The notes beneath the pieces were generated by a model. The model was not told the DNA's origin, did not search any database, and worked only from the letters and a program-made list of their open reading frames with translations. Positions 27,209 through 35,131 of a stretch of DNA of 64,000 nt are shown piece by piece. Position 1 is the stretch's first letter. Each line of letters opens with the position of its first letter. A program made the translations under genes and the position numbers. The DNA lies in contig JAPPMR010000105.1 in the NCBI GenBank assembly GCA_028818995.1, forward strand, positions 1 to 64,000, written 5' to 3'. Source of the stretch: Candidatus Poribacteria bacterium (GTDB taxonomy: Bacteria > Poribacteria > WGA-4E > WGA-3G).

Positions 27209-27655
27209 TTATTCGTCTTGTTGAGGAGTGAATTTCCTCATTTCCATTTGAAATTCACCTAAATCAATAATATCTCCCTTTGCCCGATGTGGGGGCATTC
27301 CAAAAGTATAACGCACTTTTAATCTCGGTTTTTCTATCCTTTGAAGATAACTTGCCTCGTCGCTAAGTTTTTCGGTTTGTAAGAACAACTTTTCGAGTTC
27401 TTCTTGTACAACTGTTAACCGTGCTTGTTCTGCTTCGGTCAAGGGACGCGGATTTGGATTCACCCAAACTCCTATGGCTTGATAGGATCTTTTCGGATCT
27501 ATCTTCCAGGTCTTCCCACCAACAGTGACTTTGGTTGTTTGTCCTGTTTTCGGTCGAGGGGATGGGGACTTTTGAGGTTCCCCATCCTGTTGACAGCCTA
27601 TGAGCAGTGCAAGCACTGCAAGTGTTGTTATCAATAATGTGAAATTACGGTACAT
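27209..27655 (-). CDS. Predicted lipoprotein
   Basis: A 148-residue protein whose signal peptide ends in the lipobox LLIGC (Cys near residue 21). The mature part has a Pro/Ser/Thr-rich linker, a short segment VTVGGKTWKIDPKRSYQ, and a coiled-coil stretch EAEQARLTVVQEELEKLFLQTEKL. It should be anchored in the inner or outer membrane. Neighbours are two other exported proteins on the same strand. Function unknown. Confidence 0.7.
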   Translation of the reverse strand: MYRNFTLLITTLAVLALLIGCQQDGEPQKSPSPRPKTGQTTKVTVGGKTWKIDPKRSYQAIGVWVNPNPRPLTEAEQARLTVVQEELEKLFLQTEKLSDEASYLQRIEKPRLKVRYTFGMPPHRAKGDIIDLGEFQMEMRKFTPQQDE

Positions 27656-28209
27656 TAGAATTCTGAAATGTCAATTTTGACGTATGCGTTGATTCCACCG
27701 AGCCAAGCACGGGCGGATGCTGTTGCCTCACGTTTACCATTGGTATTGATGCCACCGCTGTCACGTTTGCTGGATGCGGATGCGTAGGCAGAGTTATTAT
27801 GTCCAGGACCTACTCTATGTTTCTGTTGATCTCTTTTTCCAGGCACTTGAACCCATGTATTTGCCATCCCTTGCCAGGTACCCGGATAAACACAAGCAGA
27901 AGCGGAATACTCAACGGCATCAATTTGATTTTGATTTTCTGGCCATATCCATTTTCCGTAATAAGAACGACTGATGGAAACTGATAAATAGGCGGCATCA
28001 TTTCCTTCATCATCCAGCACATCCATGTAGAGATATGCGTATACTGACGCCCTCGGATTGTCCCAGTCCGCATCGGCTTGTTCCTGCCAGACCCCGCCAC
28101 CATTGTTACCGCCAAAGTCAAAAACAACTTTTTCGGCAAAAGCGCTTCCAATGAGCACTATCATTGTAAAAACCATTGCGGTTGCTTTCAGAAAATTTGA
28201 ATTTTTCAT
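27655..28209 (-). CDS. Exported hypothetical protein
   Basis: The ATG at 28209 has AAGGAG about 7 bases upstream and opens a clear signal peptide (FLKATAMVFTMIVLIGSAFA); earlier in-frame codons lack both. The mature 160 residues are rich in Gly, Asn, Ser, Trp and Tyr, with strand-like segments (ASVYAYLYMDVLDD, AYLSVSISRSYYG), suggesting a small beta-sandwich secreted or surface protein. It heads the three-gene exported-protein operon. No family is recognised. Confidence 0.65.
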   Translation of the reverse strand: MKNSNFLKATAMVFTMIVLIGSAFAEKVVFDFGGNNGGGVWQEQADADWDNPRASVYAYLYMDVLDDEGNDAAYLSVSISRSYYGKWIWPENQNQIDAVEYSASACVYPGTWQGMANTWVQVPGKRDQQKHRVGPGHNNSAYASASSKRDSGGINTNGKREATASARAWLGGINAYVKIDISEF

Positions 28210-28363
28210 GATACTCCTTGTAATGAGTGTGATTGCAAGACACCCTTGAGGGGCTTGGCAATCTTTTCGTATAGCTGGCTGGTTTCCTTTCATGCCTGTA
28301 TTTGTGATATGATAGAAAACCAGCACTGTCATAGTTGACTTAAAACCTTTATGGCAGAGCTAC

Positions 28364-28393
28364 GCGTCGGTAGTGTGGTGTCACTACCGACGC
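28364..28393. repeat. Perfect 12-bp inverted repeat in a gene-free stretch
   Basis: GCGTCGGTAGTG and its exact complement are separated by six bases. No T-run follows on either strand, so it is not a simple terminator. It lies upstream of the exported-protein operon in the gene-free stretch 28210-28879, which is otherwise AT-rich (28480-28680 especially) and shows no coding sequence. Confidence 0.6.
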
Positions 28394-28879
28394 ACCTCAT
28401 ATAATAAGGAAGCTGCCTCTACGTAACTCTCGTGTGTTCGTAAACTGCTAATATCTATAGCAGATTATAGCGAACCTCAAAATGTTGTCAACGAGTAATA
28501 AATTATTAAATAAACTGTTGAAAACATATTGTATTGTTTAATTATAATATATTTATTGTTATGTTGTCAAGTAAATTTGAGAAAAAATTGCACTTTTTTG
28601 CGAATTTTACGAAAAAAACGCATTTTTTTGTCTTTTTCCTGATAATTATACGATTTTAACAATCACTAACTTTTTATTTTACCAATTTCGACAAGTCATC
28701 ACCTCTCATCGCCTCTTCAAAGAATAGAGCCTCATCGTTTTAGTTTCAGACAAACTCTTCTAAAAGACATTCCACATCTTCTTCAGCGAGACTTGGAAAT
28801 GTCTCACTTATACGAATACAATATTTATCCGTTTCTGTTAATCGGTATTCTTCCAAAATCAAACCAACACCTAAAATGA

Positions 28880-29848
28880 TTAGAACGGCACACGAAATAG
28901 TTGCGTCCATCGTATCTCCCACGGGTCGATGTCGAACAGAGGTTCTACTGTAAGTCCTGTATTCTCGGAATAGTAGTCAATTTCGCCATGTAGAACGAAA
29001 GCAAGTTCTTTACCAAATGGTTTGAACTCAAATACCAATTCGGGCGAGGCATTTAGGCGAAATTCTCTGAAATTCCAGTGAGGCAAACATTCAATCATCA
29101 TGTTAAAATTTTTCCAATTGATTTCAAGATGTAAACGCAATCCGGAACGGAACCCTGGTGTTGTAGCTAATTGTTGCCCTTCTATCCATATCCCCGTGCC
29201 TGCCATTATCCAGTCCTTTTTTGGCAACAGAGATGTTTCAGCAAAGATACTCAAATGAACGTGTGGATCCATTTCAATAGAAAAGTCCCGTTCATAATCG
29301 AAATATCCTCCAACAGGAACAATATCAAAGAATTTATGGATACTGTTTAGTTCAAGACCGAATGCGTATGATTTTGATAGTGTTTGTAGTTTAGGGAGAG
29401 TTTTCCACTCCGATGGGCTTTCCACATCAGAGGTATTATCCTTTTTTTGGAAGGTTTGTCGGTATTTTCCACTCAGCGAAAGTTCGTATGCTTCAAACTC
29501 AAATGGTACTTTAGCGAAAAAATAGAAGTTTTGGAGAATATCGTCCCCATTCGTTGAAAAGTCAAATTCGCGTTCGCTTCTACTATCATCATCGGAAGGG
29601 ATATACGAGATTATTTTATTTTTGCACGCTACTATTCTCTCTTTGATATGTATGAATATGCCTTTCTTGGCAGGACGCTTGTCTTTGAGAGTGGAACTAT
29701 CTTTTTCTGTAGGATGTTCCTCTGCAGTAGGTTGAGGCGTTTCTATCGATTCTTCCTCGTTTGTGGATTGACCTGCTGTAATGGGAATACAGCAGAAAAA
29801 TACTGTTATCACGGTCATGACATAGATGGTTATTTGTAATCTACACAT
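28880..29848 (-). CDS. Predicted exported beta-barrel-like protein
   Basis: A 322-residue protein with an N-terminal signal sequence (VMTVITVFFCCIPITAGQ), a Glu/Pro/Thr-rich linker and a C-terminal 220 residues built of alternating strands (FEAYELSLSGKYRQTF, HVHLSIFAETSLL, GLRLHLEINWKNFNMMIE). It ends in an aromatic residue (LFRVPF), as outer-membrane barrels do. The function is unknown. It follows the primase-helicase gene on the same strand but is separated by about 200 bases containing a long inverted repeat. Confidence 0.6.
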   Translation of the reverse strand: MCRLQITIYVMTVITVFFCCIPITAGQSTNEEESIETPQPTAEEHPTEKDSSTLKDKRPAKKGIFIHIKERIVACKNKIISYIPSDDDSRSEREFDFSTNGDDILQNFYFFAKVPFEFEAYELSLSGKYRQTFQKKDNTSDVESPSEWKTLPKLQTLSKSYAFGLELNSIHKFFDIVPVGGYFDYERDFSIEMDPHVHLSIFAETSLLPKKDWIMAGTGIWIEGQQLATTPGFRSGLRLHLEINWKNFNMMIECLPHWNFREFRLNASPELVFEFKPFGKELAFVLHGEIDYYSENTGLTVEPLFDIDPWEIRWTQLFRVPF

Positions 29849-29993
29849 TTATAGGCCTCCTTTTTACATGCTGTTATCTTCACAAGTTTCACACCTAAAT
29901 CGCTATAAAACGCATCTGGGTGTGTAAACTTTATTTATATGGGAAATGCAAAATGATGTCTACAAATCGTTAACTATAGTATATATTTTCGTG

Positions 29994-30053
29994 TGCATTA
30001 AAAGTGACAAGGTCACAGTACGTACTCTTTAAGAGCATGTCACTTTTAATGCA
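29994..30053. repeat. 16-bp perfect inverted repeat overlapping the 3' end of the primase-helicase gene
   Basis: The arms TGCATTAAAAGTGACA (29994-30009) and its exact complement (30038-30053) flank 28 bases that hold a second inverted repeat, GTGAC-AAG-GTCAC, and the 10-bp palindrome AGTACGTACT. The right arm includes the stop codon of the primase-helicase gene. It could be a strong terminator-like hairpin or a recombination or resolution site. Confidence 0.6.
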
Positions 30054-33000
30054 GGCATTGTGTTAAAATGTATCTAACCTTACCGTAAGAAATTCCAAGC
30101 CTTAATGCGATTTGGCGTTCAGGTGTGCCTCGCTCCTTCATTTCATACACTTTGTGCTGGACGGCTTTATCATTATCTGCGGCGTTTTCTTTGCCGCCAG
30201 CTTGTTCCCACAGTCTACGTGCCTGCCTATCGGAACAACCGTAAACCTTTTGGAATTCTGTGATTGTGTTTTCATGTGTCAATGCGAAGGCTTTCTGTTC
30301 TGTCGCTTCGCGTTTCCCTATCACTTCGTCAAGTGTCGTGATGCTACCTGAAATCTCTAAATCGGTTTCGTCAAAAAGGCGTGTCTCGGTTCTATCGGTG
30401 ACGTTGGGTATAAAATGAGATGTAAGAACCATTACCTTTTTAGCAGACCTCACAAGACGGGCGCGACCGATTGCCTGGATCAATTCAGAGATGACGGCAT
30501 ATTCCCACACGTGCTGCAAACGTTTGTCAATATAGTTTCCGTTTTCGTACCGTTCATAGCATAACGGTTCAGTGTCATTTCCGTATAAGAGCTTGGCAAT
30601 CCACTTGATAGTATGGTGGGGTATCTCTGGTGCAAAGAGTATCCATAACACATCCGCACCTTGAAAATCGGTGTCTAAACCAACGAGTCCGCCAAAGTGT
30701 GCGGTCGCAATAATATTATCGTGGGTGTTGAGATCAGAGGATTCCTCTTGGCGTTTCCATTCCAACACCTGCTTGTATGTGACAATTGCGTGCTTTATCT
30801 TGGGCGTGTTTCGGATTTCATTCATCATCAACCGCCATGTATTTTCACCAGATTTGCTAAGTCCTATAGGTTTACGATCAGCGAACCTGTAAACCGTACG
30901 GCGCGGGTTTCGGTTTGTCCGCAGTTGATACACCTTCGCGCCATCCTTCCACTCGGTAGGCGGTAAGTTATTCGTGTGTGCTCTTGGGAATGCGCGGGTA
31001 AACAATTTATCGTCAAGTGTCGCGGACATGAACACGGCCCTCCCAATTTCATCGTGTAGGTATGGCGGTAGCGCGAATTGCAGTGTCTCCTTATGATATA
31101 CGATTGGGGCATCCGCCGCGCGTGTGTAGTAGTGAAAAAAGGTTGTCAATTGGTCAAGGAGCGTGCACGCTTTCGGGTAGACACGAGGCAGCTTTTCAAT
31201 CTGGGCTTCGCTTGTTGCGTTTAAATAGTTTCGTTTCACAGCATCGTCAAGTGTCATTTCTTCCTGCGGGTTGAGTGTACCCTCATCTGTTTTAGTTTGT
31301 ATCCGAACGTGTGTCAGCTGAAATGTGATTCTTGCTTTTTGTGCCTCGTCAAGTGTTGCGAGGTACGCGCCAATCTGATAAGGGTTGTCTTCTTCTTCAC
31401 AAGCGCGAAAAATCTCTGTTGCGAATTCTGATAGTAGTTCGCCTTTCCAATCGTGTATCCATCGCTTCAGTTGCGATTTTGACACTTCACAGATATTATA
31501 AAGATTGTCTATTGCTATATCATCATGCACAACGAGCCGGGGTGTGCCAAAAGCGTCTTTTAGATAAGGTTTGGCAAAACCTTTATAGGCGGGGTTGATA
31601 TGCATGTCGGGGTGTGAAGTGATTACCATCAATGCCCCTTCGGCTTTGCGTGGCTGGCTGCGGTAACCTTGTTCAAGGCATTCGTTTTCTACTTGGCAGC
31701 TGGAACAAATCACTTTATACATATCTCCGCCTTTCCGCCTATATGCATCGCAGCGAGGTGCTTGTATACACGGCACCTCATAGGGAAATCTCTTTGCAAC
31801 ATCCTTTCCGTTATTCCACCGGTACATGAGTCCGCGCCTGCGGTAAACATAACTATTGGGTAGACAGCTTTCGTTGAGTTTTGACCGCATTCGCATTTCA
31901 AGGTCCACTGCAAGGTCATGGTGTGGCACATTGATTAAAATTGCGCCTTTGTCATCTTCTCCAGATAATGCATATTTTTCTGTCTGGTAGTTTTTCCCTG
32001 TACCTGTATCCGCTCGTAAACCAACAACTCGTTCTTCTTTTTTTGATAGGATTTGAAATATCCGCTCTGCGGTTTGGGCAAGTGTCTTGTATTCTTCAGG
32101 GATGCGACTGTTTTTCTGAAGTTTTACCGGTTTACGATAGATAGCAAGGGATGAAAGTTTTCCTTCGCGTATCTGCTTTATTGTAAGTTCTCGGTTGGGC
32201 GGTATAACCCACCAATGATTGCTACAGTTATGACAATATCCGTTTATTGCACCGTTATCGTGCAAATAAAATTGTACTGCAAGGGCTTGCTTGTTCTTAT
32301 GGTTTGTGATTGGACATATAGCGGTTGGATAAACAGCAGATCGGTTATTTGTGAACTGTAGGTTGGAGAAGTCTACATCGTAATTCTCAACATCAATATT
32401 TTGCGTGGTCTTGGGAGGTCGGTTGGGTTTGTTGTGCGTGTGCGTCTTCGATGACCTTGACGGCCTCGGAACATGTATCACCTCTTTTAGGGGTAAAAGC
32501 GCGTCAAGAATCTTTTCGTGCGCAATGACGGGTGGATGGCAAATATCACCGGTGACAATCTCGTAACGCGCATCCCATCGCGTCAATCCTTTTTCTCCGA
32601 ATACTTCAGCATATAGTGTTACCTTGTTTTCTTCAGCGTCGTATCTGTAAACATATTGCTTGTCCTCGTTTCCGTTTGGGTGTTGGTAATCGGGAGTGAT
32701 ACATGTCCATCGGTATCCACCGCTTTTTGTTATCGTTTGCAAAGGTTTATCCGTAAGAGTGTCTAAACGACGAATGCATTCTGAAAAAAGTTTTGGGTGG
32801 TCTCGGATTACTGCGTATTCAAAATCAATGTCGGTTCTATATCCGCTATGCTTGCCGTTAAAAATCTGAATACCAAAAGACTCACGCCATTGGTGAATAT
32901 GCCAATCCTTCATCGTGTACTGATGATTCCATCCGACCTTGTTGGTACGGCTGGGACATTGCGTAAACTTCGGGATCGGGTGTCCTCCGGAATGGATAGG

Positions 33001-33177
33001 TAGATAGGATATGCCAACATCCGTTAAGTCTTGGAGGTCAAGACACAAGTCTTTTGCTATCCATACTTTGAACCTACATGGATAATCGGGGTCATTTACT
33101 TGTGGTATGCGAACGGTTTTTCGATGTTTGAGTGGGTTCTCATGTCTCTGGTAGCACAGTTCTATTAGGTCAGTCAT
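30046..33177 (-). CDS. Primase-polymerase-like / zinc-ribbon / SF2 helicase replication protein
   Basis: A 1043-residue fusion. Residues about 80-230 resemble the bifunctional primase-polymerase fold: GIQIFNG, then TDIDFE with Asp116 and Asp118 as metal ligands, and a later KSGGYRW strand. Residues about 285-325 form a zinc ribbon (ICPI...YCHNC). From 390 an SF2 helicase follows: Walker A TGTGKN, DDIA in place of DEAD, SATLDD, and QAIGRARL. The last 60 residues contain two helix-turn-helix-like units (GCSDRQARRLWEQA, ALRLGISYGKVRYIL). GAGGAG lies 9 bases before the ATG. This looks like the replication initiator or primase-helicase of the element. Confidence 0.75.
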   Translation of the reverse strand: MTDLIELCYQRHENPLKHRKTVRIPQVNDPDYPCRFKVWIAKDLCLDLQDLTDVGISYLPIHSGGHPIPKFTQCPSRTNKVGWNHQYTMKDWHIHQWRESFGIQIFNGKHSGYRTDIDFEYAVIRDHPKLFSECIRRLDTLTDKPLQTITKSGGYRWTCITPDYQHPNGNEDKQYVYRYDAEENKVTLYAEVFGEKGLTRWDARYEIVTGDICHPPVIAHEKILDALLPLKEVIHVPRPSRSSKTHTHNKPNRPPKTTQNIDVENYDVDFSNLQFTNNRSAVYPTAICPITNHKNKQALAVQFYLHDNGAINGYCHNCSNHWWVIPPNRELTIKQIREGKLSSLAIYRKPVKLQKNSRIPEEYKTLAQTAERIFQILSKKEERVVGLRADTGTGKNYQTEKYALSGEDDKGAILINVPHHDLAVDLEMRMRSKLNESCLPNSYVYRRRGLMYRWNNGKDVAKRFPYEVPCIQAPRCDAYRRKGGDMYKVICSSCQVENECLEQGYRSQPRKAEGALMVITSHPDMHINPAYKGFAKPYLKDAFGTPRLVVHDDIAIDNLYNICEVSKSQLKRWIHDWKGELLSEFATEIFRACEEEDNPYQIGAYLATLDEAQKARITFQLTHVRIQTKTDEGTLNPQEEMTLDDAVKRNYLNATSEAQIEKLPRVYPKACTLLDQLTTFFHYYTRAADAPIVYHKETLQFALPPYLHDEIGRAVFMSATLDDKLFTRAFPRAHTNNLPPTEWKDGAKVYQLRTNRNPRRTVYRFADRKPIGLSKSGENTWRLMMNEIRNTPKIKHAIVTYKQVLEWKRQEESSDLNTHDNIIATAHFGGLVGLDTDFQGADVLWILFAPEIPHHTIKWIAKLLYGNDTEPLCYERYENGNYIDKRLQHVWEYAVISELIQAIGRARLVRSAKKVMVLTSHFIPNVTDRTETRLFDETDLEISGSITTLDEVIGKREATEQKAFALTHENTITEFQKVYGCSDRQARRLWEQAGGKENAADNDKAVQHKVYEMKERGTPERQIALRLGISYGKVRYILTQCLH

Positions 33178-33275
33178 GATGTAACACTCCTCAATGGTGT
33201 GTTTTAGAGAAGTGCCACGGTGCGTTTTTGGTGGGTGATATTATATTATTGTTGCACGAAAAGGTAAAATATCGC

Positions 33276-33303
33276 ATAATATAATAATGCTTGTCATCGT
33301 CAA
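33276..33303 (-). promoter_or_regulatory. Promoter of the primase-helicase gene
   Basis: On the minus strand TTGACG (33303-33298) and TATTAT (33281-33276) are 16 bases apart, about 100 bases before the start codon. The -35 box touches the T-run of the adjacent hairpin. Confidence 0.5.
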
Positions 33304-33339
33304 AAAAAAAAACAAGCCCGCCACGCACCTTTGCGTGGC
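33302..33339 (-). terminator. Terminator-like hairpin upstream of the primase-helicase promoter
   Basis: A perfect 8-bp stem GCCACGCA/TGCGTGGC with a 4-base loop (33320-33339) is followed on the minus strand by GGGCTTG and a run of about ten T. It would stop minus-strand transcription just before the promoter and so insulate the primase-helicase gene. Confidence 0.6.
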
Positions 33340-33833
33340 ACTCTCTTTTATAACTAAAATAAGTCCCGCATAATTAAAAGAAATTTTATTGCATCGGTGG
33401 ATTCCTTCCCTTTTTGTCTAACATACCTATTTCAAAGTTGATTTGATTTAGATGTTAATATAATACTATAAGTTAATGTTTTTGTCAAGTCATAAATTGC
33501 GATAAATATATTATTTATAGGTTTCTATCTTCTTATAATAGGTGAAATAAAAACATTCCAAAATAACGTAAAAATATAACAAAGTAATATATTTTATTGT
33601 AAATAGAAACGAATGTGGCAACGACTTGTGAGATTGCGGAAGGTGATTTACCTTTTCGTGTAATTCGTCCAAAATGCTGCAAGTAGCGTGTCATTCAGCG
33701 TTTCGGATTCCGGTTTCCACGCTTCCATTACCTTGCAGAGCACATTGGTATTTTCGAATATGTTGGATTGGATTAGATTTTGATCTGTGGATGGAGTTCG
33801 GAAATAACTGTTTGAAATTTCCACTAATTTTGT

Positions 33834-33861
33834 TTGATTTTCCTTTTTACCGTGTTATAAT
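33834..33861 (+). promoter_or_regulatory. Promoter of the TPR/VWA operon
   Basis: TTGATT (33834-33839) and a perfect TATAAT (33856-33861) are spaced by 16 bases on the plus strand, about 175 bases before the TPR gene. The rest of 33340-34035 is AT-rich and shows no gene. Confidence 0.55.
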
Positions 33862-34035
33862 AGCTTTTGACAATTAGCACAGAAAATCACTGATTCTAAA
33901 CTCGGAGATGTTTGGGTGAGTCGTTGCCGTGGCGAAATCGTCACGATATGCGATAGAGCCTGAATACTTGCTTTGATATTCCCGGTGACATCAAACGGAT
34001 GGATTTTGAGGAAGTCAGCCCAAATAACTCACAAA

Positions 34036-35121
34036 ATGAACGACATCGCAAATGCTCACTATACACTTGGCAAAGCTGCGCTTGATGATGGACAAGTTGA
34101 CCAAGCGATCACCCATTTTGAAGCTGCTCTGAAACTTGACCCCGACTTTGTTGAAGTGCACCACGCACTTGCCCTCTGCTACTTCTCACAGCATAAACTC
34201 GAAGCAGCGAAAAACGCTGCACAAGCCGCACTCAAAATTGATCCGACCTACGAACCTGCTCTCTACTTCTTGCAAGCCATCGTGCCACAAGAACCCAAAC
34301 AGACACGGCAAAATGCACACCTAATAGAAAATACCGAACAGGAAAACAGAACTGTTCAGAGTGAACAAACAGAACCACCTGCTGAGGAGACGGAACTTAA
34401 TATTGACAAAGAGATGCAACGCGGACTTGTTTTTTTAAACAACAAGCAATACTCGCAAGCTGAAGCTGCATTCAAAAAAGTTATCAAGGCTTCTGCGAAT
34501 GACGCGACAGCACACTACAATCTCGCACAGTGCTACATGGAAATGGGCGCATACGGTGATGCGAAAAGAGAAGCCGACACGACTCTACGGCTCCAGCCAC
34601 AATACCAACCCGCACACCAACTCCAAAATGCTATTAGTTTCTTGTCAAAGCGCGAAAAACAGCAACTATTATACAAGAAATTAAAACGATACCTGCTCCC
34701 ATTGGCAATCGTCGCGATTATCGTATTTATTGCGTTCAATATGGGATGGTTCACAAAGATATTGCCAGAAAAGATACCTCCTAAACTTTCAATCGATGCC
34801 ACTTTAGAGGATACGAACAATAAGAACGGCTTCATTGATGCTGGCGAAAGTGTCAGGATACGGTTGATAATTACCAATAGTGGCAGCACTGCGAAAAACC
34901 TAAAAGTTCGTGTCGCTCCAAAGACCATCGTGGGATTGCGATTACAGATACCGGATAGAACTTTCAGTCTGCGGAAGAATCAGTTTGAAACCTTTAGAAT
35001 ACCTATCATTGCGGATAGTCAAGCCCGCACGAAGAAAGTCCCGATAAAAATAGAGGTTGTAGATAAAAACCAAATACAGCTCGCAACAACAGATTTCCAA
35101 CTGAATATCAAATCTAAATGA
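34036..35121 (+). CDS. TPR protein with one membrane anchor and C-terminal beta-sandwich
   Basis: A 361-residue protein. Two TPR blocks (AHYTLGKAALDDGQVDQAITHFEAAL-type units from residue 8 and AHYNLAQCYMEMGAYGDAKREAD from about 160) face the cytoplasm. A single transmembrane helix (LLPLAIVAIIVFIAFNMGWF, near 225) follows, and then a roughly 110-residue CARDB-like strand domain (SVRIRLIITNSGSTAKNLKVRV) that should be periplasmic. I prefer the ATG at 34036; an in-frame TTG upstream adds residues unlike the fold. It lies directly before the VWA protein, so the pair probably forms one envelope complex. Confidence 0.68.
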   Translation: MNDIANAHYTLGKAALDDGQVDQAITHFEAALKLDPDFVEVHHALALCYFSQHKLEAAKNAAQAALKIDPTYEPALYFLQAIVPQEPKQTRQNAHLIENTEQENRTVQSEQTEPPAEETELNIDKEMQRGLVFLNNKQYSQAEAAFKKVIKASANDATAHYNLAQCYMEMGAYGDAKREADTTLRLQPQYQPAHQLQNAISFLSKREKQQLLYKKLKRYLLPLAIVAIIVFIAFNMGWFTKILPEKIPPKLSIDATLEDTNNKNGFIDAGESVRIRLIITNSGSTAKNLKVRVAPKTIVGLRLQIPDRTFSLRKNQFETFRIPIIADSQARTKKVPIKIEVVDKNQIQLATTDFQLNIKSK

Positions 35122-35131
35122 GGTGATCGGT

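Noticed and set aside
33199..33340. Antitermination leader for the primase-helicase gene
   Set aside because: The hairpin with T-run lies upstream of the likely promoter, so it would not be in the transcript.
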